Shown: positions 26,386 to 35,309 of the stretch, piece by piece | How the letters are laid out: each line of letters opens with the position of its first letter | How positions within the stretch are numbered: position 1 is the first letter of the stretch | NCBI GenBank assembly: GCA_013002305.1 | Contig: JABDKG010000040.1 | Span: forward strand, 140,205 to 204,204 | DNA: 64,000 nt | Direction of reading: 5' to 3' | DNA from: Hellea sp. | GTDB lineage: Bacteria; Pseudomonadota; Alphaproteobacteria; Caulobacterales; Maricaulaceae | The notes under the pieces: generated by a model | Database searches by the model: none | What the model was told of the DNA's origin: nothing | Seen by the model: only the letters and a program-made list of their open reading frames with translations | Translations under genes and position numbers: made by a program

Positions 26386-27198
26386 ATGACACAGATAATT
26401 GATATTGGCGTTCTCGGGGCTGAAGGCCGGATGGGCGCGGCGATCATTCAGGCCTTGCGGGCTGAGCCTAAAGCCCAGCTAAGCGTGGCATTGACATCGC
26501 CAGCTTCTAGAAATCTCGGGCAGGATATGGCCGAAATTGCGGGTCTTTCTAATAGCGGTGTTCTTCTTTCATCCGATATTGGCACAGGCCTTGAAAACTG
26601 TGATGTGATGATCGATTTTTCCTCACCCAAGGCCGCGATTGACGCCGCGCTAAATATGCACCGCGCAAGATGCGGATCGCTCGTGACCGGCACGACTGGA
26701 TATACCTCAACGGAGGAAAAGGCCTTATTAGCCGCGGGCGAGAGTATTACATTGCTTAAATCCGGCAATTTTTCGATGGGCGTGAATATGCTCGAGGCGT
26801 TGGTTGAACTGGCGACCGAAAAGCTCAACCAAGATTGGGACATCGAGATCTCGGAAATGCATCACCGACATAAAATCGATGCGCCGTCAGGCACCGCGTT
26901 GATGCTCGGCGAAGCGGCAGCGCGAGGGCGCAGGGTCGCTCTTTCCGAACAGCAAGTTTTATCACGCGAGGGTAGGGGCGCGGCGCGGCAAAGTGGGCAA
27001 ATCGGATTTTCGGCTCTGCGCGGCGGCGGTGTTATCGGGCAGCATAATGTTCATCTGGCCACCGAACTTGAAATGATAACTCTATCTCACGAAGCCTTTG
27101 ACAGATCTGTCTTTGCCAGCGGAGCCGTCGCGGCTGCCATTTGGGCTCACGACAAGCCTAAAGGGCTATTCTCGATGCGCGATGTCTTAGGAATTTAG
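26386..27198 (+). CDS. dapB: 4-hydroxy-tetrahydrodipicolinate reductase
   Basis: A 270-residue DapB of normal length. The N-terminal Rossmann motif is GVLGAEGRMGAAIIQ (~residues 8-22). The family signature EISEMHHRHKIDAPSGTALM (~residue 154) holds the catalytic His/Lys pair, and the GTTGYTSTE segment belongs to the substrate/nucleotide site. It reduces hydroxy-tetrahydrodipicolinate to tetrahydrodipicolinate in lysine and diaminopimelate synthesis. lysC, the first enzyme of the aspartate pathway, lies elsewhere in the window but not in the same operon. Confidence 0.95.
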   Translation: MTQIIDIGVLGAEGRMGAAIIQALRAEPKAQLSVALTSPASRNLGQDMAEIAGLSNSGVLLSSDIGTGLENCDVMIDFSSPKAAIDAALNMHRARCGSLVTGTTGYTSTEEKALLAAGESITLLKSGNFSMGVNMLEALVELATEKLNQDWDIEISEMHHRHKIDAPSGTALMLGEAAARGRRVALSEQQVLSREGRGAARQSGQIGFSALRGGGVIGQHNVHLATELEMITLSHEAFDRSVFASGAVAAAIWAHDKPKGLFSMRDVLGI

Positions 27199-27216
27199 TT
27201 CGGAACTCTTTGTTGA

Positions 27217-27450
27217 TTATTCCGCGGCGTTGGCGATGCCGTTTTCGTCAGGTTCATATTCCAATAGGTCAGCCGGTTGACAATCCAGCTCCCGGCACAA
27301 AGCTTCGAGAGTTGAGAAACGGATAGCCCGGGCTTTGCCGGTTTTCAAAATCGATAAATTGGCCAGCGTTATACCGACCCTCTCGGCCAGCTCAGTTAGC
27401 GACATACGGCGATCCAGCAAAATGCGGTCGAGATTTACGCGAATTCCCAT
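27217..27450 (-). CDS. XRE-family HTH regulator (YozG-like)
   Basis: A 77-residue single-domain helix-turn-helix protein. The HTH spans LDRRMSLTELAERVGITLAN and continues LSILKTGKARAIRFSTLEAL, then the CRELDCQPADLLEYEPDE ending typical of YozG-type regulators. Its start overlaps the DUF2975 stop by one base, so the two are translationally coupled, a pairing widespread in bacteria. It likely controls its own operon and, from a shared 20-base promoter sequence, the UrcA gene at 41.8 kb. Confidence 0.88.
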   Translation of the reverse strand: MGIRVNLDRILLDRRMSLTELAERVGITLANLSILKTGKARAIRFSTLEALCRELDCQPADLLEYEPDENGIANAAE

Positions 27451-27992
27451 TAGACTGTGAGCTCCTGATCGCGGCGAAGTTCAAGTCCAATACGGAAAAC
27501 CTCGGCCATAATTGCGATAAACAGAACCAATATCCATGCCTGCAATCTGATCTCGACGCCGATTACAGTCTCCGAAGACACAGAATTTGCAGCGCCATTA
27601 TTAAATATTATCGAGGCCAGCATGCGCACGATTTCAGCGAGCGCAATGATAATCCAAGTTTTGCGCAGGCGCGAAATATTTTCGCTAACAAATGGGTTGC
27701 CTCTGACGGTCGTTTTAACAATCGCCCGGACAACAAAGGCGACATAAAGATATGCGGCCAATATTATCGACCCGCCTAATATCCCACCAGCCATAAGCCC
27801 GCCAACCGATGTCACCATGCCGGATTTGTCGCTTTCTTTTAAAACGTCCTCGAACCCAGGATCGAAATGCGCTAAAACTCCGACGATAATAAATAGGATC
27901 AGAAACAATAGCAGCATCGCAATTACGATATTGATTAAGATATTTAGCGTTTTCGCTGCGCGGAAATATTGAGATGTATTTTCAGTACTCAT
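27450..27992 (-). CDS. DUF2975 membrane protein
   Basis: A 180-residue DUF2975 protein with four hydrophobic segments (LNILINIVIAMLLLFLILFI; GGLMAGGILGGSIILAAYLY; a segment around IIIALAEIVRMLASIIF; and the C-terminal AWILVLFIAIMAEVF). The open frame extends to ATG 28085, but I prefer ATG 27992: it has TGGTGG upstream, and the longer reading would put the conserved operator-like 20-mer inside the gene. Function unknown. It probably modulates, from the membrane, the HTH regulator encoded next to it. Confidence 0.82.
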   Translation of the reverse strand: MSTENTSQYFRAAKTLNILINIVIAMLLLFLILFIIVGVLAHFDPGFEDVLKESDKSGMVTSVGGLMAGGILGGSIILAAYLYVAFVVRAIVKTTVRGNPFVSENISRLRKTWIIIALAEIVRMLASIIFNNGAANSVSSETVIGVEIRLQAWILVLFIAIMAEVFRIGLELRRDQELTV

Positions 27993-28014
27993 AGCCACCA
28001 ATTGTGATTTAGCT

Positions 28015-28034
28015 TTATCGATAAACAATAATTT
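28015..28034 (-). promoter_or_regulatory. Operator-like 20-mer upstream of DUF2975-HTH operon
   Basis: On the minus strand this reads AAATTATTGTTTATCGATAA, and contains the palindrome TTATCGATAA. The identical 20 bases occur at 41678-41697 upstream of the UrcA gene. It ends 22 bases before the DUF2975 ATG, a repressor-like position. The most economical reading is a binding site for the coupled XRE regulator. Confidence 0.6.
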
Positions 28035-28096
28035 AATATCTGGCAAGAGCTTTACCCAGACCTTTAGAGAGATTATCGAGAGCATTAGGAGTGTTT

Positions 28097-28711
28097 ATGG
28101 AAAAATTGACCAAATTTCTCGTCGCCTCGCATAATCAAGGCAAAGTTCGAGAGATCAGAGAATTACTCGCGCCTCTTGGCGTAGAGACTGTGAGCGCGGC
28201 AGAGCTTGACCTACCAGAGCCGGAAGAAACAGAAACGTCATTTGCCGGAAATGCCCGGTTAAAAGCTCAGGTTGCCGCCGAGCTTAGTGGGCTGCCGTCA
28301 CTTTCCGATGATAGCGGTTTAGCGGTTGATGCGCTGGGCGGTGATCCGGGGATTTATGCGGCGCGCTGGGCCGCTATACCCAAGGTCGAAGGCGGTGGTC
28401 GCGATTTTGATATGGCAATGTGGCGGGTGCATTCGCAAATGCAGGATAAGGGCGGCCCGGATACGGCGCGGTTTATCTGCGCGCTATGTTTAGCTTTCCC
28501 GGACGGTGAGTATGAAATTTACGAAGGCAAGGTTGAGGGCCGGATTGTATGGCCGCCGCAAGGCGTAAAAGGCTTTGGCTATGATCCGATTTTCCAGGCC
28601 ATAGGCGATGAAAAAACATTTGCTCAAATTGATCCGGCGGAAAAACATGCCAAGAGCCACCGCGCCGATGCGTTTGCAAAATTTTTGAAAGCCCGGTTCC
28701 CAAGTGGCTAA
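28097..28711 (+). CDS. rdgB: XTP/dITP diphosphatase
   Basis: A 204-residue Ham1/RdgB nucleoside triphosphatase. Family signatures are [17 protein letters not shown] (nucleotide-binding N-terminus), [30 protein letters not shown] (~residue 68) and GFGYDPIF (~158). It hydrolyses non-canonical purine triphosphates (ITP, XTP) to monophosphates and prevents their incorporation into DNA. ATG 28097 has AGGAG five bases upstream; a GTG at 28091 is less likely. It overlaps hemW by eight bases, a conserved bacterial arrangement. Confidence 0.95.
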   Translation: MEKLTKFLVASHNQGKVREIRELLAPLGVETVSAAELDLPEPEETETSFAGNARLKAQVAAELSGLPSLSDDSGLAVDALGGDPGIYAARWAAIPKVEGGGRDFDMAMWRVHSQMQDKGGPDTARFICALCLAFPDGEYEIYEGKVEGRIVWPPQGVKGFGYDPIFQAIGDEKTFAQIDPAEKHAKSHRADAFAKFLKARFPSG

Positions 28712-29840
28712 GAGCCCGCTCGCCATCTATATTCACTGGCCCTATTGCGCTCGGATTTGTCCTTATTGCGACTTCAATGTCTATAAGGGTACCCGCAACG
28801 ATGCGCTTGTGTCCGCCATTGATCAAGACCTGACTTATTGGCGCGAGCGTACAGGAACGCGCGAGATAATCTCTATTCATTTTGGCGGCGGGACGCCCTC
28901 CCTTTTACCGGCCGCGCATATTGGACGGCTTGTTGATAAAGTCGACAAATTATGGGGCCTCGCCGCCGGAACCGAGGTCGGCCTTGAAGCCAATCCGGCA
29001 GATACCCGCCGGGACTATTGGAAGGCAATCCGCAGCTCAGGCGTGAACCGAATATCGCTTGGCGTTCAAAGTTTTAATGACGGCGCGCTTAAATTTCTTG
29101 GCCGGGATCATGACGGCGCGCAGGCCATAGCGGCGGCTGGTGATATCGCCTCTATATTTTCCAATTTTTCGCTCGATTTGATTTTTGGCTGGGCCGGGCA
29201 ATCGGCCAACGACTGGTCGCAAGACCTAAAAATCGCTTTGTCTCTCAAACCCGCCCATCTTTCAACTTATCAGCTCACCATCGAACCCGGCACAGCTTTT
29301 GAGCGGGCCGAAGCGCGCGGCAATGAAAAGGCTGTCCACGCCGACCAAAGCGCTGATCTTTATGATCAGCTTCGGCGCCGGCTTACATCGTCGGGATTTG
29401 AGCACTATGAAATTTCCAATTTCGCCCAGCGCGGCCATCGTTCGCGTCACAATCTCGCCTATTGGCAGGGTCATGATTATATTGGTGTCGGTCCCGGCGC
29501 TCATGGGCGGGTGACATCTGGCGGGCAGCGAATAGCGACCACGGCAAAGGCGCGCCCAGGAAACTATATAAGCAGCGTCCAAGACCAAGAACCAGACCCA
29601 CGCGATCAAGAACTTTTATCCGGCGAAGACTGGGCAGCAGAATATTTGATGATGGGGATGCGCATCCAGGACGGTATTTCAATTGCTCGTTTTGAAGAGC
29701 TCGTGGGCCACTCAATTCCAGCGGCCCCGCTTAATGATCTGATAGCGGCCGATTTGATCCAGAAAACAAAAGATAAAATGACGGCCACTGAGACGGGCCG
29801 GCCATTGCTGGATCACATTATCCGGAAGCTGCTAACTTAG
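28704..29840 (+). CDS. hemW: Radical SAM heme chaperone HemW
   Basis: A 378-residue radical SAM protein of the HemW (formerly HemN-like) family. The iron-sulfur motif [11 protein letters not shown] (CxxxCxxC, residues ~14-21) is followed by [10 protein letters not shown] (SAM-binding region) and GLEANPADT. The C-terminal HemW domain begins near residue 300 ([17 protein letters not shown]). HemW transfers heme to respiratory enzymes and is not the coproporphyrinogen oxidase itself. GTG 28704 is used as start, overlapping rdgB. The 3' end overlaps the convergent LpoA-like gene by four bases. Confidence 0.92.
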   Translation: MAKSPLAIYIHWPYCARICPYCDFNVYKGTRNDALVSAIDQDLTYWRERTGTREIISIHFGGGTPSLLPAAHIGRLVDKVDKLWGLAAGTEVGLEANPADTRRDYWKAIRSSGVNRISLGVQSFNDGALKFLGRDHDGAQAIAAAGDIASIFSNFSLDLIFGWAGQSANDWSQDLKIALSLKPAHLSTYQLTIEPGTAFERAEARGNEKAVHADQSADLYDQLRRRLTSSGFEHYEISNFAQRGHRSRHNLAYWQGHDYIGVGPGAHGRVTSGGQRIATTAKARPGNYISSVQDQEPDPRDQELLSGEDWAAEYLMMGMRIQDGISIARFEELVGHSIPAAPLNDLIAADLIQKTKDKMTATETGRPLLDHIIRKLLT

Positions 29841-31177
29841 GTTGGACCAGGCGTTCCGCTCGGCGCGGGGTCAATGATCACAAACCGTCCATTTTGAATT
29901 TGATAGACGGCTAGTCCTCTATCCGGACGTCCATCATAGGCCCAGCGCACCAATCCATCGACACCGAAAAATCCGGTTGGGTCTTCTGCGCGTTGGCGTC
30001 TGGTCTTGGCAGGACCGTCCGCGATCACCGCGCCAATTTTGACCGCGTCATAAGCCAGAGAGGCGAGGCGGCTCGGATCTTCGGCGAACTGTTGATCATA
30101 AAGGGCGGCAAATCTTTGACGCGCATCTTGATCCGGGCCGGCGAAAATTCCGCCATTGATTGCAGGTTCGCGAACGACCTCTTCTTTGTGCCAAAGACTA
30201 GTCCCGAGAAACTGAACTTTCTCAGGATCAATATCATAATAAGGAAGTAGCGGCGCAAGTGAGCGCAGCGGGACGCCGCCTTCCGGTAATATCACGGCTT
30301 CGAAATGCTGACGGTCGGTAGGCTGGGTAGTTTTCTCATGGGCGCGATAAGCATTGGCAAGATTTCGCGCTGGGCCTTGCATAACCGAAATATCATTTCC
30401 GTCATAAGTTTCGCTGGCCCGTAATTCTCCAGCATTTTCTCTTACCGATGCGGTGTAAGCGGACATCACCCGGCGACCATATTCACTTTGCGGTCCGATA
30501 TAGGCAAATCTCTGGACGCCAGTAGATGCAGCATAATCGACAATGCGTTTAACCTCGGCCTCCGGCGGGAAGCTTAAAAGATACGTCCCATTTCCAGCGA
30601 CAGTTTGGTCCGTGGAAAAAGCGATAACCGGGACATCATTTTTACGAGCTTTGCGCGACGCGCCGCTTACAGACCGAGACAGGACAGGGCCTAAAATGAC
30701 ATCAACTCCGGATTTTAGCGCTGCGTCGGTTGCAGAAGCAGCTCCGGTTTCAGTTCCGCCTGTATCGAGCGCTATCAGGACAACATCGGCGTCGTCACGG
30801 TTAAAGACTGCGAGCTCGGCTGCCTTAAGCATAGAGGCGGCTTCGGCACGAAGGCGTGATGAGCCGGATGAGAAAGGCAGAAGAATAGCCATTCGTTTAA
30901 TATCCCGGCCCGCCATGTGCGGCGGCGTAAGGCCATCGCGTCGCATAACCTGTTCAACCACGGTAGTTTCAGGCTGTTTAATTTCAGGAGCTTTAGTCTC
31001 GGTTTTAGGCGCCTGAGGAATTGGCTGCTGGGTCTGGGGCACCGGCCGATTAACGACTGGGCCTTGCTGCGGCGGAGTCGTCGTTGTCGTGCAGGCGCTC
31101 ACAGCGACAATAGCAACAGTTAATGTTAGCCATTTAAGCTTCGTGCTGGACTGTTCAAACCGGGTTTTCCCTGTCAT
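29837..31177 (-). CDS. LpoA-like penicillin-binding protein activator lipoprotein
   Basis: A 446-residue lipoprotein. The lipobox VSAC (Cys near residue 29) ends the signal peptide and is followed by a Thr/Pro/Gln-rich linker. The remainder is a periplasmic-binding-protein-like (Leu/Ile/Val-binding type) fold, with ILLPFSSGSSRLRAEAASML near residue 90 and GVDVILGPVLSRSV near 167. In proteobacteria this protein, encoded divergently from rsmI, is related to LpoA, the outer-membrane activator of PBP1A. In alphaproteobacteria the role is less proven. The divergent rsmI start is 30 bases away. Confidence 0.82.
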   Translation of the reverse strand: MTGKTRFEQSSTKLKWLTLTVAIVAVSACTTTTTPPQQGPVVNRPVPQTQQPIPQAPKTETKAPEIKQPETTVVEQVMRRDGLTPPHMAGRDIKRMAILLPFSSGSSRLRAEAASMLKAAELAVFNRDDADVVLIALDTGGTETGAASATDAALKSGVDVILGPVLSRSVSGASRKARKNDVPVIAFSTDQTVAGNGTYLLSFPPEAEVKRIVDYAASTGVQRFAYIGPQSEYGRRVMSAYTASVRENAGELRASETYDGNDISVMQGPARNLANAYRAHEKTTQPTDRQHFEAVILPEGGVPLRSLAPLLPYYDIDPEKVQFLGTSLWHKEEVVREPAINGGIFAGPDQDARQRFAALYDQQFAEDPSRLASLAYDAVKIGAVIADGPAKTRRQRAEDPTGFFGVDGLVRWAYDGRPDRGLAVYQIQNGRFVIIDPAPSGTPGPT

Positions 31178-31207
31178 AAAGTGATCCTGTAACTATCCGT
31201 TTTAACT

Positions 31208-32077
31208 ATGTCTTCTATCGACCTTATAAGCCCCAAAGAAACCGCGCAATCCCAATTATCACCCGGATTGTATATCGTCGCGACTCCGATCGGGAATTTG
31301 CGCGATATAACCCTGCGGGCGCTGGAAGTTTTGCATGGCGCCGACCGAATATTGGCCGAAGATACAAGGCAAAGCCTGAAACTGCTTCAAAACTATAAGA
31401 TCGAGACGCCTTTAACGGCCTATCATGACCATAATGTGGCAAAAATGTTGCCCAAAGTGATGGAATGGCTGGATCAGGATTTGGTTGTTGCCCAAATCAG
31501 TGATGCTGGTACGCCGCTCGTTTCCGATCCCGGATACAAGCTTGTTCGCGCTGCAATAGATAAGGGTCACAAGGTTGTGCCTCTGCCTGGCGCCTCGGCG
31601 TCTTTGGCAGCCCTCGTAGCAGCAGGACTGCCAAGTGACCGTTTCTTGTTTGCCGGATTTCTGGCCAATAAAACCAAGGCACGGCAGGCGGCACTGTCTG
31701 AATTGAAACCCGTAAAGTCGACTTTGATCTTTTTCGAAAGCCCTAAAAGAGTCGAAAAAAGCCTTGTTGATATTCTCGCCATATTGGGTAATCGACCGGC
31801 GGTTCTGGCGCGCGAGCTTACCAAAAAGTTTGAAGAGGTGCGGCGCGGAAATGTCGAAGAATTAATTGAACAATGCCGGAATGATCCGCCGCGCGGCGAA
31901 ATTGTTCTTGTAATCGGGCCGCCAGAGGGCGGGGAAAAATGGGACGAGGATGTCCTCGACAAAGCATTGGTGGACTTACTCCCGGATGTCGGCGCAAAAC
32001 GGGCCAGTGCCGAACTGGCTGAAATATCGGGCTGGTCAAAGCGCGATATATATCAACGGGCTCTGACTTTAAAATGA
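31208..32077 (+). CDS. rsmI: 16S rRNA (cytidine-1402-2'-O)-methyltransferase
   Basis: A 289-residue tetrapyrrole-methylase-fold enzyme. The signature GLYIVATPIGNLRDITLRAL (~residue 20) and RILAEDTRQSLKLL follow each other, and AQISDAGTPLVSDPGYKLV near residue 95 is the SAM-binding region. It 2'-O-methylates C1402 in the 16S rRNA decoding centre. It overlaps yraN by four bases (ATGA), as in many proteobacteria. The ATG has no clear Shine-Dalgarno, so it may be leaderless or rely on an unusual site. Confidence 0.95.
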   Translation: MSSIDLISPKETAQSQLSPGLYIVATPIGNLRDITLRALEVLHGADRILAEDTRQSLKLLQNYKIETPLTAYHDHNVAKMLPKVMEWLDQDLVVAQISDAGTPLVSDPGYKLVRAAIDKGHKVVPLPGASASLAALVAAGLPSDRFLFAGFLANKTKARQAALSELKPVKSTLIFFESPKRVEKSLVDILAILGNRPAVLARELTKKFEEVRRGNVEELIEQCRNDPPRGEIVLVIGPPEGGEKWDEDVLDKALVDLLPDVGAKRASAELAEISGWSKRDIYQRALTLK

Positions 32078-32433
32078 ATGAGCGTTTGAAGCGCGAAAAA
32101 CTCGGTCGCCGCGCCGAAACATTGGCCGCGTTTTATCTACGCCTGAAAGGCTACACAATTGTCGCGCGCCGATTTAAAACGCCGTCGGGCGAAATAGATA
32201 TTATCGCCGCGCGGCGCGATCTCGTGATCATGATCGAAGTAAAAGCGCGTGAACATTTGCAAATTGCGCGAGAGTCAATTTCGATGAAATCGCGCAAACG
32301 CGTAGAAACGGCAGCACGACAATTTTTATCCCGGCAAGCCCGATATCAAAATTACGGGATAAGGTTTGATGCGATTTTTGTGATTAAAGGTCGTAAAATT
32401 GTGCACGAGAAAGATTTCTGGCGCACGAACTAA
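32074..32433 (+). CDS. YraN family protein (UPF0102 nuclease-like)
   Basis: A 119-residue protein of the YraN/UPF0102 family. It has the restriction-endonuclease-like core AETLAAFYLRLKGYTIVARR, SGEIDIIAARRDLVIMIEVK (the D...ExK-like nuclease motif) and RQARYQNYGIRFDAIFV. The role is uncertain, possibly in DNA/Holliday junction processing. Translationally coupled to rsmI through a four-base overlap. Confidence 0.92.
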   Translation: MNERLKREKLGRRAETLAAFYLRLKGYTIVARRFKTPSGEIDIIAARRDLVIMIEVKAREHLQIARESISMKSRKRVETAARQFLSRQARYQNYGIRFDAIFVIKGRKIVHEKDFWRTN

Positions 32434-32502
32434 AGCATGAGGTCACGCAACTGTTATGAGGACTTGATCGAGGATCTGGGCGCATTCATCTATAAAAGAC
32501 AC

Positions 32503-33162
32503 ATGAAAATAGTTCAAATTTCCGTGGCGGCGCTGGCATTTTCTATTCTTTGTCGTGAGGCGGATGCCGGCGAAACGCCGAAAGCCATTATCGAGCTGTT
32601 TACTTCGCAAGGCTGTTCTTCCTGTCCGCCGGCGAATGAATTTGTCGGCGAATTGGCGGACGACCCTGATAAACTCGTTTTGTCTTATGGCGTGACCTAT
32701 TGGGATTTTCTCGGCTGGGAAGATACATTCGCCGATCCGAAATTTACAGATCGCCAACGGCTTTATGGCGAGACGTTGGATATGGGTTATGTGTACACGC
32801 CGCAAATTGTTTTAAACGGCCGCCATCACAATTCCCGCTATACTATAGGGGATATCGAAAAAGCGCGGTTTACCCCGACCGCCATTAACTTGGACCTGTC
32901 GCAGAAAGACGGGCAATTGTTTTTAATCGGTGCGGATGATGGGGCCCTGATTGTGAGTTTTAAACCGGGCTGGCACTCAATCGATGTTAAGCGCGGTGAA
33001 AATCACGGCCGCAAACTGCGGGTTTCAAATGTGGTTACGGATGTGCAGAGCGCCGAAAATGGCAAAACGCCGATTTTAGTCAAGCAAGGTTTGGCCTACG
33101 CGGCGCTGGTTCACGACCCGGATTCAAATCAAATCATTGCTGCGAGCGTACTTCGGCCATAG
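32503..33162 (+). CDS. Exported DUF1223 protein
   Basis: A 219-residue DUF1223 family protein with a thioredoxin-like core. The signal peptide occupies residues ~1-22 (ending READAG), followed by AIIELFTSQGCSSCPPANEF with a CxxC-like GCSSCPPA motif. The motif suggests redox activity, but no function is established. The frame stays open to ATG 32437; I chose ATG 32503 because it starts the signal peptide directly. The last 34 bases overlap the convergent ubiG gene. Confidence 0.82.
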   Translation: MKIVQISVAALAFSILCREADAGETPKAIIELFTSQGCSSCPPANEFVGELADDPDKLVLSYGVTYWDFLGWEDTFADPKFTDRQRLYGETLDMGYVYTPQIVLNGRHHNSRYTIGDIEKARFTPTAINLDLSQKDGQLFLIGADDGALIVSFKPGWHSIDVKRGENHGRKLRVSNVVTDVQSAENGKTPILVKQGLAYAALVHDPDSNQIIAASVLRP

Positions 33163-33926
33163 GCTCGGCGCGCCACGGTGACATAATTAATCGATAAATC
33201 CTCAGAATAAGACCAACGTTCGGTCAGAGGGTTTAAGCTCATACCGACAGAGGGTTCTGGCGAAAGCCCGGCATCTTTTATCCATTGGTGAAGGTCTTTC
33301 GGTTTTACCAATTTCTCAAATTGATGGGTGCCGCGCGGCAGCCATCGAAGAACATATTCCGCACCGACTATGGCAAAGGCAAATGCTTTGAAAGTTTGGT
33401 TGATAGTTGAGCAAATCATTAATCCGCCTTCTCGCACCATTGCACCGCAATCTTTTATAAAGTCGGGAGGATTAGCGACATGCTCGATCACTTCCATATT
33501 CAGCACAGCGTCAAAAGCTTGTTCGCCGCTCGAGACTAATTGCTCGATCGTTCCGTGACGATAGTCGATGTCAAGACCCATTTGCTGTGCATGGGTTTTA
33601 GCGGTTTTGAGATTGTTCTTAAGCGCGTCGACTCCGGTCAGCTTAGCGCCAAGCCGCGTCAAAGGTTCGCACAATAGTCCACCGCCGCATCCAATATCAA
33701 GAATTCTCAGCCCTGTTAATGGGAGGTCTTTGTCAGGATCCCGGGAAAAATGCTCGCAAAGTGTTTGCTTGATAAAGTCAATTCTAAATACATTCATAAT
33801 ATGAAGCGGCTTGAATTTACCGCTAGGATTCCACCAATCGGCGGCCATACGGGCAAAGCTTTCCATTTCTTTCGGATCGACCGAAACTGATGAAATATGA
33901 TCAGGGACTGTTTTTGTATGGGCCAT
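33129..33926 (-). CDS. ubiG: Ubiquinone biosynthesis O-methyltransferase UbiG
   Basis: A 265-residue SAM methyltransferase of the UbiG family. Motif I is ILDIGCGGGLLCEPLTRLGA (~residue 76), followed by VTGVDALK-like acidic strand (LTGVDALKNN) and FDAVLNMEVIEHVANP (~143), then GLMICSTINQT. It performs the two O-methylations of ubiquinone synthesis. The frame is open to a TTG at 34016, but homologues start near MAHTK, so ATG 33926 is taken. Divergent from lysC. Confidence 0.9.
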   Translation of the reverse strand: MAHTKTVPDHISSVSVDPKEMESFARMAADWWNPSGKFKPLHIMNVFRIDFIKQTLCEHFSRDPDKDLPLTGLRILDIGCGGGLLCEPLTRLGAKLTGVDALKNNLKTAKTHAQQMGLDIDYRHGTIEQLVSSGEQAFDAVLNMEVIEHVANPPDFIKDCGAMVREGGLMICSTINQTFKAFAFAIVGAEYVLRWLPRGTHQFEKLVKPKDLHQWIKDAGLSPEPSVGMSLNPLTERWSYSEDLSINYVTVARRAYGRSTLAAMI

Positions 33927-34028
33927 AGGATTTTTTCTTATTTTCAGAAGGACTTTAGCGTTCAGAATATGTTTGTAAAAGCCGCAAGTGGCGCGTAAAA
34001 GCGCCGCGTTTAACAAGACAGGTGGAAG

Positions 34029-35294
34029 ATGGCGCGTATCGTCATGAAATTTGGGGGAACATCAGTTGCGGATCTTGAACGGATTCGCCGTGTTGCCGAC
34101 CTCGTGGCAAGTGAAGCCGGCGACGGGAATGAAGTCGCTGTCGTTGTCTCGGCAATGAGCGGAGAAACCAATCGTCTTGTGGCGCTGGTCGATGCACTTG
34201 ATTCTGATAAAATTGCGGAACAAACTAACTCCCTTGGCGGCGCTATCGACGATGAATATGACGCTATTGTCGCTTCGGGCGAGCAGGTTACATCCGGTCT
34301 TCTGGCAATTGCACTTCGGCGCCGCGGCGTTAAAGCTAGGTCTTGGCTTGGGTGGCAAATTCCGCTGCGAACCGATAGCGCCCACAGTAAAGCCCGTATT
34401 GAATCGATCGACGATGATCAGCTCGACCCATCTATGAAGGCAGGTAATGTCGCGGTCGTCGCCGGGTTTCAGGGAATGGCGAAAAGCGGCCGTATCTCGA
34501 CATTGGGCCGGGGTGGTTCCGATACGTCGGCCGTGGCATTAGCGGTGGCTCTGAAAGCAGATCGCTGCGATATTTATACGGATGTCGACGGCATTTATAC
34601 GACTGATCCGCGCATTGTCCCAGAAGCAAGACGGCTCAACCGTATTGCCTTTGAGGAGATGTTGGAACTGGCCTCATTGGGTGCCAAAGTTTTGCAGGTT
34701 CGCTCTGTGGAGCTTGCGATGAACAATAATTTGCCCATAAGGGTTCTAACCAGTTTTGTCGAAAACGGGGCCGCAAACCCCGGCACACTGGTTTGTCATG
34801 AGGATGAGAACATGGAAGAAAGAGTTGTTAGCGGCGTTGCCTATTCCCGCGATGAGGCGCAGATCACGATCTTGCGTTTGCAAGACAAGCCGGGGATGGT
34901 AGCCAAAGTTTGCAAGGTCATGTCGGACGCCAATATAATTGTCGATATGATTGTTCAATCAATCTCGCGATCAGACAATGCCGCTAATTTGACATTTACG
35001 GTTGGAAAACGTGATCTTGATAAAGCACAAGCCGCGCTTGAAGCCGCTAAGACCGAAATTGGTTTTGAAGGCATTAAATCTGATCCCAACGTGACAAAAG
35101 TATCGATCGTGGGTATCGGCATGCGTTCCCATACGGGTGTTGCGCAGACCATGTTTGAAGCTTTGGCGGAGCGCAATATAAATGTAGAGGTAATCGCAAC
35201 ATCTGAGATCAAAATTTCAGTCTTGATCAATGCAGAATATACGGAGCTTGCCGTTCGGGCCTTGCATAGCGCTTTCAATCTCGCGGTAGCATAA
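34029..35294 (+). CDS. lysC: Aspartate kinase
   Basis: A 421-residue aspartokinase. The N-terminal kinase signature VMKFGGTSVADLERI (~residue 5) and GRGGSDTSAVALA (~160) define the catalytic domain. Two ACT domains follow (~265-340 and ~345-420), where feedback inhibition by lysine and/or threonine would occur (e.g. LQDKPGMVAKVCKVMSDANI, VGIGMRSHTGVAQTMFEALA). It phosphorylates aspartate, the first step to lysine, threonine and methionine. In many alphaproteobacteria ptsP follows directly; here three other genes intervene. Confidence 0.95.
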   Translation: MARIVMKFGGTSVADLERIRRVADLVASEAGDGNEVAVVVSAMSGETNRLVALVDALDSDKIAEQTNSLGGAIDDEYDAIVASGEQVTSGLLAIALRRRGVKARSWLGWQIPLRTDSAHSKARIESIDDDQLDPSMKAGNVAVVAGFQGMAKSGRISTLGRGGSDTSAVALAVALKADRCDIYTDVDGIYTTDPRIVPEARRLNRIAFEEMLELASLGAKVLQVRSVELAMNNNLPIRVLTSFVENGAANPGTLVCHEDENMEERVVSGVAYSRDEAQITILRLQDKPGMVAKVCKVMSDANIIVDMIVQSISRSDNAANLTFTVGKRDLDKAQAALEAAKTEIGFEGIKSDPNVTKVSIVGIGMRSHTGVAQTMFEALAERNINVEVIATSEIKISVLINAEYTELAVRALHSAFNLAVA

Positions 35295-35309
35295 CTTGGT
35301 CAGTTTATC